From positions 1 to 23,789 of the forward strand of contig CAZKPD010000024.1 in the NCBI GenBank assembly GCA_964554585.1: a stretch of DNA of 23,789 nucleotides, read 5' to 3'. A program made the translations under genes and the position numbers. This DNA comes from Perlabentimonas sp964554585 (GTDB lineage: Bacteria; Bacteroidota; Bacteroidia; Bacteroidales; Tenuifilaceae). Positions 6,676 to 16,600 of this stretch are shown here, piece by piece; the first letter of the stretch is position 1; each line of letters opens with the position of its first letter. The notes beneath the pieces were generated by a model. It did not search any database and had not been told where the DNA came from. It saw only the letters and a program-made list of their open reading frames with translations.

Positions 6676-9600
6676 ATGAGAAAATTAACAACAAGAATGC
6701 TCATGCTAACTGTTCTGCTGGCTCTCTTTGGCTTGCACGGAACAGCTCAGCATGCCATTAACGGAACTTTAAAAAGTTCTGTGGAGGGAATGTCCCTACG
6801 GAATGGGCCCGTTATCTATGACCAATACTATCCACTTGCCGATGGATTTCATCAGAGCTGCGAATTTACTGATGAAGAGAGCCTAACCCTAACCAATATT
6901 GCAGCCGATGACTTTGTTATCCCTGCCGGTGAATCATGGAATATCCGTTATATCAACTTTGCAGGTGCCTATTTTCAGTGGACAGGAACCCCAGTAGATG
7001 GGTTTAATATTTATTTCTACGAAAACGACAATGGAAAACCCGGCGAAGAAATTCATTCGTATGAACACCTTACCTCATACAATGAATTATCTATTGACAA
7101 TGAGTTCTTGGTACATCACTATGAAGCAATGCTACCGGAAGCGGTTAGCTTAACTCAGGGTCACTATTGGATAAGTATTCAGGCTATTGTTGATATGGGT
7201 AACACCAACCCATGGGGATGGATGAACCGTGCGGGAGAGACCATTGAGAACCAATACCATTGGAAAAATCCTAAAGGAGGATTTAGTGAAGATTTCACCG
7301 ATTGGACTCCGGCTTCCGAACTTTTTGTATTTGGAAACTTTAACCTTGCCTTTGCTTTTTACGGAAATGGGTTAGATAATGATCTATCCATGATAAGCAT
7401 TGATGCTCCTAACACCTCTGAAACTTTAACCAATAGCGAAATTATTACCATTAGTTTGAAAAATGAGGGCTTAACCACCATAACTGAAACTTTCCAAGTA
7501 AGTTACTCTATTGACGGAGCAGACCCTATTACTGAAACGGTAAATATTACCCTAAGCGCCAATGAGATTGCACAATACTCATTTACAACTCCGGCCGACT
7601 TTACTGCTGCAGGACCATATACCATTACCGCTACAGTAACCATGGCAGATGACCCCGTAGTATCTAACAACACCACCTCCAGAACCATATATAACTATGG
7701 TACGGTTTACACCATGCCCGCCTCAGGCAGTGATGAGATCACCACATGCGGTGCTACCTTTACCGACTCGGGTGGTTTATACGGAGATTTTAATCAGAAT
7801 GATAATGGTACAATGACCATTTACCCTGCCAATGCCGGTGATCGCATAAGATTAACCTTTTTAGAGTTTGATGCTAGCTATGGCGGGTTTAAAATTTATG
7901 ATGGTACTGATACAGAGGCAACCCTACTGGGTAATTGGGAAGCTCAAAATAGCCCCGGCGTAATCACTGCGCTTAACCCAACAGGTGCGCTAACCATTCA
8001 TTTCCAAGGTCCCGGATGGGATTCAGCCTCAGGATGGGTTGCTTACATTTCATGTGTAACCCCCGTGGAAGATGATTTTGCCATGCTTAATTTCACAAGT
8101 AGCCTGGCTACCATATTCGAAAACAATACCACAACCCTAAGTGCAAAAATTCAAAACTTTGGTACTGATGCTCAAAACAAAACGGTAACCTTTACGGCCG
8201 ATGGTGAAGTAATTGGTACTGCTGAAACAGGTATATTGAATACTGCTGACACATCTGTAGTTACTGTTGAATGGACACCTACCCTATCCGGCACATACAC
8301 ACTAGTAGCCTCATTGCCTGAGGATGATGGTGCCGAAGCGAACAACACGCTTAGCTTTGAAAAGTATGTGTACCCATTCGATGCTTTTTTTGAAGATTTT
8401 GAAGGGGGCTATCCTCCCGAAGGATGGAGCGGTTGGATGCAGGGTTCCAATGGCTTTAGCGGTAATCACTCTGCAACTACTATGGTTCCTGCAGGTCTAG
8501 CCGACACGCTGTTAGCTCCAAGAGTCTATGTAAAAGAAAATGCTGAACTAGTTTTCTATGCTGTATCCAGCATGTGGTGGCCCGGTGAAATTGAAGTATA
8601 CTGGAAAGAGGAAGGCACCAACGACTGGATCTTCCTTGCTTGCCCTGCATTGCACTTTATGCAGTACAATAAGTTCACTGTTAACATGTCTGAATATGCT
8701 AACCAAATTGGACGTTTTGCTTTTGTGGCCGTTGTAAATGATCCATTCGCATGGTCAGGTCAGGTTAATCTTGACTATGTAATTGGGCAAAACATCTCAC
8801 TACACTTTGACGACCTTGACCTTAAACTCAAAGAGTTTACTGGCGAGAGTTTTGCTTTGGTTGGCGACAACACTGAGTTTACGGTTACAGTTCGTAACGC
8901 TGGACTAGAGACTATTAATGCTAGTGATTATAGTGTTAAGCTAATGGCCGGAATTGAAAATCCCACACTCTTAAAATCAGTTGAAGGACAAACTATTGCT
9001 TCGAACCAAGAGATTAACTTTGCAATTAATTATGCTTTCACCGAGGTTGATGAGTTTATTCTTACTGCCGTAGTGGATTTTGCCCAGGATGAAAATTCTG
9101 TAGACAATGCTAGCAACTACAAAGTAATTTCGGTTCTTCCCGCAAGTTCTGAAATCAATATACCCTACGAATCTATTTCTTACAGCAACTATCCTATAGA
9201 TATGGAGTACAACCACTCTCTAAGCGAAAGCATCTATTTAGGTGAGGACATAGACCAAGAAGGTGTTATTTTTGGCCTTTCATGGGAATACTTGTTTAAC
9301 TACACGCTGATTGATATCCCGGTTCGTATTTGGGTTGGCGTAACAGAACATCCTGAATTCTTTACCAATGACACATGGATTCCTGCCAGTGAACTTACAG
9401 AAATTTTTGAAGGAACACTGAATTTTTATAAAGGAGAACAAACTATCTATATCCCTTTTAGCACTCCAATCCATTACAATGATTCGAATAAGAATATTGC
9501 GGTTATGGTTCAAAAATCAACCGATAGCTATTCTGAAGGAAATCGTTTTCACATGTCTGTTGATGGCGTAAGTGCTAAGATGATTAATGGATTCTCCAAT

Positions 9601-11219
9601 CCTGCAGACCCATTCAATCCTGAGGGAGGAGAAACTGCAGGGTATGGTCCCTTTATCCGTTTCATTTTTAACGATAACCTGGGTTCATTGGAAGGTTCCG
9701 TAACCGAGATAGATGGTACAGCCATTGAGGGCGCATCGGTTACCGTTGATCAGCTGAGAATTACTACTACAACCAATGCTCAAGGAAACTACGAATTACC
9801 CTATGTTCCTGCAGGCACATATACTGCTACCGCTGATAAGTTTGGATATGTTGCTGCTAACGAACCTGTACAAATTAGCTTTGAAAACACCACCACTGTT
9901 GACTTTATCATTGGTGAGCAGGCTCTTGTAAGCGTTTCAGGAAAGGTTACCGGAATTGATAATCCCGGTGTAGGGATTGAAAATGCTCAGGTAAACCTTA
10001 AAGGCTACCACAACTATTCTGTAACNNNNNNNNNNNNNNNNNNNNNNNNNNNNNNNNNNNNNNNNNNNNNNNNNNNNNNNNNNNNNNNNNNNNNNNNNNN
10101 NNNNNNNNNNNNNNNNNNNNNNNNNNNNNNNNNNNNNNNNNNNNNNNNNNNNNNNNNNNNNNNNNNNNNGAGGCCCTGCTTATCCCCTTTGCTGTGGTTG
10201 CAGAAACCAAAGGCGAAGAGAATGAGGATATGCTAATTACCTGGAAAACTCCAACAGCTACCGCTCAACAAATCCTCGTTTTTGACGATGGTGAATTTGA
10301 GAATGGTTGGGCTGCCGAACCCGGTGAGGAAATTTGGATGGGTAACCTAATACCATTTACCGTACCCACTACCGTATCCGGGTTTGATATCTACTGGGTG
10401 AAATATACGAATACCAGTACACAGCAACCCATGCGATTGGATATCTTCAATGCTGCTGGAGAGCTAGTTGTTAGCAGCCAAGAGTTCATGTCGCAATTTG
10501 ATGCTTGGATACACGTAGAGGTTCCCAATATGACTCTTATTGGTGATCACTATGCCATGGTTTACTGGTATGGAACTCCTGAGGTATCGACATACTTGGG
10601 TTGGACAGAGGATAATTCAGCCACAGAATATGCTCGTTATCTATATCCCGGTGGTCAAATAACCCCTCTATCCAACCTGGTAACTAATATGGGTACGTTT
10701 ATGATTAGACCCCATGTGATGTTCAAGGATGACAAAGGCAACGGGGCAAAAGCCCTTACCGGATTCGATATCCGTTTTGGCAAACTGGTTGACCTTGAGA
10801 ATGCTAGCAGCTGGACTAAGCTGAATACCTCAGCCATAAATGCCAATAGCTTTGAGCACAAGAACTGGTCACCCAGTGATGATGGAAACTACGTGTATGC
10901 TTTACAAGCATTCTACACTACCGGTGAATCAGAGTTCTCATTCTCCAATGTGATTAACTACAAAAAAGAGGTAGGTGTAAATACCGATGCGCTTAACACA
11001 ATCAGCGTATATCCCAACCCTGCTTATGACTATGTAACCGTTACCAATAGCCAAGGTGCCAAGCTAATTCTCTTTGGAATGGATGGTTCTATGAAGCTTC
11101 AAACTAAAGTTATGGATAACGAGTATCGTTTAGACGTTTCGCACATGGCTAGCGGAAGCTATCTGCTGGTAATCCAAAATAGCGATAGCATTAAGCAGTT
11201 TAAGCTTATTGTTAAATAG
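6676..11219 (+). CDS. Giant multidomain T9SS-secreted surface protein (interrupted by assembly gap)
   Basis: A signal peptide (1-25) ends GTAQ. The domains then appear to be: an N-terminal beta domain (about 45-230), a CARDB-like adhesion module (about 235-338), a CUB-like domain (about 340-460; ITTCGATFTDSGG, GGFKIYDG), a second CARDB-like module (about 465-560), a cleaved-adhesin/MAM-like domain (about 567-705; FFEDFEGGYPPEGWSGW), a third CARDB-like module (about 710-823), an unassigned domain (about 823-1000), and two carboxypeptidase-regulatory-like domains (from about 1003; SLEGSVTEIDGTAIEGASV, then VSGKVTG). The Ns at 10026-10169 interrupt the second of these. After the gap the frame differs but is open from 10170 (EALLIPFAVVAE) to the stop, ending in a type A T9SS sorting domain (VYPNPAYDYVTV, FKLIVK). 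No protease triad is visible, so I call it an adhesin-like surface protein. The ATG at 10194 is internal, not a separate gene. Confidence 0.85.
10026..10169. other. Assembly gap of 144 Ns inside the giant T9SS gene
   Basis: Coding sequence is in one frame before the Ns and in another after them. For an intact gene the true gap length must leave remainder 1 on division by 3, and 144 leaves 0. The gap length is therefore an estimate, or there is a real frameshift. It lies in a repeated domain type, which may have caused the break. Confidence 0.95.
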
Positions 11220-11270
11220 TTCTCTCTCCTATGAGAGAAGGAGTTTTAAATAATCTCTCATTCTTCGATC

Positions 11271-11304
11271 AACAGAGCTGCACGGCGTGCAGCTCTGTTT
11301 TTTT
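11271..11304 (+). terminator. Rho-independent terminator of the cassette B operon
   Basis: A 13-bp perfect stem (11271-11283 with 11287-11299) with a 3-nt loop leads into a T-run ending at 11304, about 50 nt after the stop codon. It abuts the stop codon of the convergent gene at 11305. The other flank lacks an A-run, so it should act mainly on the plus strand. The 10-mer ATCTCTCATT precedes it (11253-11262) and also precedes the cassette A terminator (4309-4318). Confidence 0.92.
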
Positions 11305-13626
11305 CTACTCTTTCTTAGCTGCGAAAATACGTTGTGAGTGACTTGCTCCGTACTCATCAATCACTTTTAGGGTATTCCATCCCTGATTAAAGATTACACC
11401 CATTTTATGATCCGCAATAGTTTCACCTAAAAACAGGTCATCTAAGTACCAAAAAAGCCGTTTCCCACTTCCTGTATAACCCACCTTGCACACTACCGGC
11501 TGTGTTTTACCATCAAAATCACGGGGTAAGAATAGCCTTGCTTCCGGACTTGGGTAGATAAACTTTACCGATTTATCGGCCTTAAAAGATGGACATAGCG
11601 GGTAATGCTGTGGGATTTTCTCGATGAGCGTGCCCTTTTCTCGTAAGTAGTAGGCTACATCGGGCGGATAAAATGTAACCGACCTCTTTGAGCTACCCAC
11701 CATATGCCAGCATTGGGAACAGGTTTGGTAGAGCCCATCCTCAGAAAAATACCTAAACTCATGGTAATCGCATGACGCAATGGGTTTCATGCCGTAAGGC
11801 ACATCAATGGTGTCCACCTCAGGACATGCATCGGTTGCCCTAAAGCCCGACAGGGCGCATACAGCCAAGGGCTGAAAGTCCACCTCATTCTTTGCAAACC
11901 ATTGGGTCTCCCGCTTATCAATTGACTGTAGAATATCGAAAAGTATAGGCCCTGCCGAGGTTGCACCGCTAAGGTTCTTATTACTTTCCCCATCAAAATT
12001 ACCCACCCAAACCCCTATGGTAAACCGCGGATTCAGCCCAATGGCCCAAGCATCCTTGTGTCCATAGCTGGTTCCCGTCTTCCATGCAAAGGGACGTGCG
12101 CTATGAAATCGCTCCCAGTAATATTCGCTACCGGGACGCTTTAAATCCTTCATTATCTCAAGGGTTAGGTAGCAAGCACCCGAACTGATAAGCTGTGCAG
12201 AACCATTAGGGTTTTCATCATCACTCAAAATATTGTCAGTAAAAACACCCTCATTGGCCAATCCTCGGTAGAGCGAAACCATATCCCACAAATTGACCTC
12301 AGCACCACCAAGGATAAGCGGTAAACCATAATCGTCGGCACTTCTATGGAGGGTTGTAACCCCTGCCTCCTTTAAAAAAGCGTAAAACTGAAAAACTCCA
12401 TAGGAGTTTAACAATCGCACCGCAGGAATATTCAGCGATTGGATTAACGCATCCTTTGCCTTGGCTACCCCCAAGTATTCGCGACTGGCATTCTTGGGCG
12501 AGAATCCTTCAAAATAGGTGGGTAAATCGCGGATAAGGCTTTCGGTGGTTATCAAACCCTCATCCATGCTTAAAGCATACAAAAAAGGCTTTAAAACCGA
12601 TCCGCTGGATCGGGATGCCCTAACGCCATCCACCTGCCCGCCATGGTTAAAATCGAAAAAGTTGGGAGAGCCCACATAGGCCAATATTTTTCCCGTTTTC
12701 GTATCGGCTACCAATATGGACAGATTGTATATCCCGTAGGGAAAATATTTTTGCGCATAGCGCATGGCCAGCTGGTTACATCTCTCCTGAACCGAGTAAT
12801 CAACGGTAGTAGCTATGGTTTTCACATTGGGATACGAGCCCTTTAATCTACGGGCCAAATGCGGTGCCGCTGAAGGAAATGCTAAAAACTCATTGGGAAT
12901 GGGTTCCAGCTTGGCCAGCTCATACAAATCATCATCCAGCACTTCTTTTTGCAACAATTTTTCGAGCAGCTTATTACGCTTCTCCTCCAGCTGTTTCGAG
13001 GTTTTATTGGGGTAGATAAGCCCGGGAGCATTGGGTAGCACAGCCAGCGTTGCAGCCTCGCTCCAGGTTAAATGATGTGCCTCTTTACCAAAAAATTTCA
13101 GGGATGCCGTTCGATAGCCTATCACATTGCCGCCGTAAGGCGCATGGTTAAGGTACATGGAGAGTAGCTCTTCTTTGGAAAAGTGCAGGCTCAGCTTGAG
13201 CGCAAAAACCATCTCCCTTATTTTGTTGGGATAGGTGCGTTCTTTGGGATTACTCATCCGAGCCACCTGCATGGGAATAGTGCTGGCACCGCTCACTACC
13301 CTGCCACTTTTTACATTTTGAGAAAAAGCGCGCGCTATCGCTTTAATGCTAATACCCCAATGCCAATAGAATGACTCATCCTCAAAGGTTATAACCGCCT
13401 GCTTAAGCTTGTCGGGAATGGCTACCGTATCGGGAGGGAAATGCCATTGCTCATTGCCATTGATAAATGCATGCAACAGCTCACCATCCTTAGCAACCAC
13501 TACGGTGCTATAGTCATCGGAAAATAGAGGTGATGCAGGCGGAATGGCAAAATAGAGTATGGCAATGAGCAACAATGAGAATGCTGCCCATTGCCATTTG
13601 GAGAATCTATTTAAAAGGTTCAACAT
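11305..13626 (-). CDS. pbpC: Penicillin-binding protein 1C (bifunctional peptidoglycan synthase)
   Basis: Predicted 773 aa from the ATG at 13626. A membrane anchor (about 12-30) is followed by a GT51 glycosyltransferase domain with EDESFYWHWG (from residue 82), GASTIPMQ (113-120), KIREMVFALKL and YGGNVIGYRTASLKFFGK. The transpeptidase domain has the SxxK serine in SGSVLKPF (S343, K346), SLN (397-399) and KTGTS (from 506). A C-terminal PBP1C-type domain (about 680-773) completes the protein. The glycosyltransferase polymerises lipid II and the transpeptidase domain binds beta-lactams, in the periplasm (family knowledge). The ATG at 13626 is preferred to one at 13680: the length then matches the roughly 770 aa of Escherichia coli PBP1c, the anchor sits near the N-terminus, and an AAGGA sequence lies 10 nt upstream. 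It overlaps the upstream macroglobulin gene by 20 nt, implying translational coupling. Confidence 0.95.
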   Translation of the reverse strand: MLNLLNRFSKWQWAAFSLLLIAILYFAIPPASPLFSDDYSTVVVAKDGELLHAFINGNEQWHFPPDTVAIPDKLKQAVITFEDESFYWHWGISIKAIARAFSQNVKSGRVVSGASTIPMQVARMSNPKERTYPNKIREMVFALKLSLHFSKEELLSMYLNHAPYGGNVIGYRTASLKFFGKEAHHLTWSEAATLAVLPNAPGLIYPNKTSKQLEEKRNKLLEKLLQKEVLDDDLYELAKLEPIPNEFLAFPSAAPHLARRLKGSYPNVKTIATTVDYSVQERCNQLAMRYAQKYFPYGIYNLSILVADTKTGKILAYVGSPNFFDFNHGGQVDGVRASRSSGSVLKPFLYALSMDEGLITTESLIRDLPTYFEGFSPKNASREYLGVAKAKDALIQSLNIPAVRLLNSYGVFQFYAFLKEAGVTTLHRSADDYGLPLILGGAEVNLWDMVSLYRGLANEGVFTDNILSDDENPNGSAQLISSGACYLTLEIMKDLKRPGSEYYWERFHSARPFAWKTGTSYGHKDAWAIGLNPRFTIGVWVGNFDGESNKNLSGATSAGPILFDILQSIDKRETQWFAKNEVDFQPLAVCALSGFRATDACPEVDTIDVPYGMKPIASCDYHEFRYFSEDGLYQTCSQCWHMVGSSKRSVTFYPPDVAYYLREKGTLIEKIPQHYPLCPSFKADKSVKFIYPSPEARLFLPRDFDGKTQPVVCKVGYTGSGKRLFWYLDDLFLGETIADHKMGVIFNQGWNTLKVIDEYGASHSQRIFAAKKE

Positions 13627-16600
13627 ACACTTTTGTTCCTTGGGTAGTAGCCTTAAAATCGCTACTATACATTGCTTCAATCAGCGTGCTTGGCAACCAG
13701 AACTCACCCGGAACTACACAATTTAGCTTAACCACAAAATCGAGCGTTTCACTTCCATTCAAATCAAAAAACCACATCACCCTATCGTCGCGTAAATCCA
13801 TGTAGTTCTCTTTGTTCAGATTCCACCCTTTTGTCCACTCGGGAAGCAGATTGCCCGAAAGCCTAATATTCTCTATTTGCCATGGTAAAATTTGGGTAAG
13901 CGCAAGCTCTGTTACCTTGCTTACGGCACTGGTATTTTTTGCGCTAAACCGTCCGTAGAACGTGGCTCCCTGCTTTAACGAATTGGGCGAAATTATCCTT
14001 CCGTCCTCATCATACCATGACACTTTTAGGTTAAGGTTCTTCTCAAAATCTTTATCCTCATCCTTGGCAGGAACTCCATTCCACGAAAGAACAGAATAAA
14101 TCTCATCAACCTTTGAACTACTTGACAGGGTAACCTCAATGCGCTTATTTAAGCTATTGGTTACAGGAATGGTCACCCTCCCATCGCTATCGAAGCTGAC
14201 AACCTGGCCATCGGCCATTTTAACCGTACCACTCACTCGTGATCCGCTGACAGCCGACAACCCAATGGACTCAAAGTATTTGCTGAGAGATAATAGCATA
14301 TACCCTGAACTCTGAGTGCTTAAATACTCGCGGCTCGAAAGTGTCTTGGCAATACCCTTAGCCATAAGCTCAGCCGTTTCCTTTTGACCCATCAACGTGG
14401 CTGCATACAAAATTACTGCATCATCTCTGTACTTAGACCCAAAATTATAGGAGAAGGGATCATACTCTTGGGTTTGGGTAGTTGAAGAAGCCAGAATTTT
14501 GCTCCGTATGTTCTCTGCTCCGGCCATATGGTATGATGCTGCCAACATCCATTTATCAACACTCTTCATCAAACTTATATTGCTTTCCATCATCAGGTTC
14601 ATTTCTGCCATGGGCTGTTCTTTGGCCAACGATAGGATGAAGACCCGATTTACCCGAGTGGTCAAATCGCCGCTATGTTGCCTTGCCAAGCTATTTAACC
14701 TTTGGATCGCTTTATCATATAGATGATCGGGTACAGAGTAGCCCAACTTTCGGGCTTCAACCAAGAAATGGGTAGCATAGTTGGATGCCCACATATGCTC
14801 CTCACCGGTTCCGGGCCAGTACGAGAATCCGCCATTGTTCAATATATAACCCTGAAGGCGAACTATGCCTTCGTTTATATTCCGATTTATCTCCTCAACC
14901 TCTTTCTTGTCAAAATAGCCCATCTCCTTTAGATAAAGCTGTGGAAACAGCGTAGAAACCACCTGTTCAATGCAACCAAAAGGATAATTAATCAGCCATT
15001 TGAGACGATGATCAAAATCCATGTTGGGAAAAACACTAAGATCTAACGATGCGTAATTGGTTCCCTCGATGCCCACCATGGGCACATCAAAGGTTTGGGT
15101 TTGACCCTTAGCTACCTTTTTTGTAGCACTATCATACTTTCGTGTTGCCGAGGGAACAACCTTTATGTATGTTTCGCTTTTGGTTTGAAATCCGTCCGCT
15201 ACACCTGTCAGCTCTATTTTTGCTTGCCCAACAGCATTCTTCACCTTTAGCTTAAAGCTAATACTTAGCTCATCCTTACCGCCAAAATCAACATTTACAC
15301 TACTACTACCAATCACCTCAATGGGCCCTTGGGTTGCCAGGGTAAATCGGGCAGATGAAATATCGGGATTAAGCCTAAACAGCGCTACCGGAACGGTAAA
15401 CTCATCTCCGGGCTTAAGAATGCGCGGCAAGGAAGGCTGCATAATAATATCGGAACGAACCGGGACGGTTTTCTCTGCACTTCCATAGCTACCCTCTTGC
15501 GCTCCCACCACCATAATGCGGACAGCACCGTTATAGTTGGGCATACGAAACTTTACCTTTGCTTTGCCCTTATCGTCGGTGGTTAGAGGCCCCCTAAACA
15601 TGGAAACAGGCCTAAAGCGTTGCTCTCCCTTTATGGGATCCAGCTGCGATGATCGGTAGTCCATATCATCGGCTCCTCCAATGGAGAAGGTCTGAAAAAC
15701 ATCGCCCTTATTGGCGCTCATTACGTGTGAGAACACGTCGTAGGTTTGAACGTAAAGGCCAACCTTTTTGTAAAACTCTGCCCAAGGATTGGGTGTTCTG
15801 AATTGGGTTAAGCTTAGCAATCCCTCGTCAACCACTGCTATGGTAAATTGGGTTTTCTTTTGATTGGTATTGCTAATTCGCACTTCAAACTCCTTGTTAG
15901 GTGTCAATGCCGCATCGGTCTCAATGGTAAAGCCTATTTTGGTACTTTCGTCCTCTATCATAATTGGGATAATCCCAAACATCCTGATGGGCCGGTCGTT
16001 CTGGGTTTGATCATGTGGCTGAATTACTGATACCGTAACGTAAACGTTGGGTGCCATACTTTTATTCAATGGAATATCAATGGTCATCTCATCCGAAATG
16101 GCATTTGGGCTAGCCCAAAACCAGCTAAGAATCTGATTTTTCTGCTCAACGGTAACCAGTACATTACCCTGTTTGGGATTGGGTAAAATAACCTTCGCTT
16201 TTTCTGATGATTGGTATTTTGCCTTATCGGTTTTAAGCGCAAGGGTTCCCTCATTCAGTTCGCTCCCGCGCGTTCCACCGTAGGCATACGCACTAAAAAA
16301 CAGGGATGTGCTATGCCCGTTGCCGCCATCACTCACCTCAATAAGGTACTCTCCATTATTGGAAGGAGTAAATGCAATAAACCCTGTTCCATCCTTTAGG
16401 GTTACTTTACCCGACACCTCCATAAACGTTTGGTTATCCTCTTTATACTTTAGGCGATAATCTCTTCGGCTATCGTAATGATACCACCACTGCTTATCGT
16501 TTCGGTACACTGTATACTCTACTTCTTTTCCTTTCTGCGGATTACCATTCTCATCAAGTATGACCACCGGGAATTTGATCTCCTTCCCTGAACCATAATA

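Noticed and set aside
10194..11219. Separate 341-aa gene starting at ATG 10194
   Set aside because: The frame is open upstream to the Ns with plausible coding sequence, there is no signal peptide, and a T9SS sorting domain without a signal peptide makes no sense. It is the 3' part of the gene starting at 6676.
11220..11239. Hairpin just after the giant T9SS gene
   Set aside because: A 7-bp stem with no T-run, and it can pair alternatively with sequence at 11255-11261; the strong terminator at 11271-11304 explains the end.
13627..13680. Longer N-terminus of PBP1C from ATG 13680
   Set aside because: It adds 18 residues before the membrane anchor, overlaps the macroglobulin gene by 74 nt and has no ribosome binding sequence; the ATG at 13626 gives the family length.
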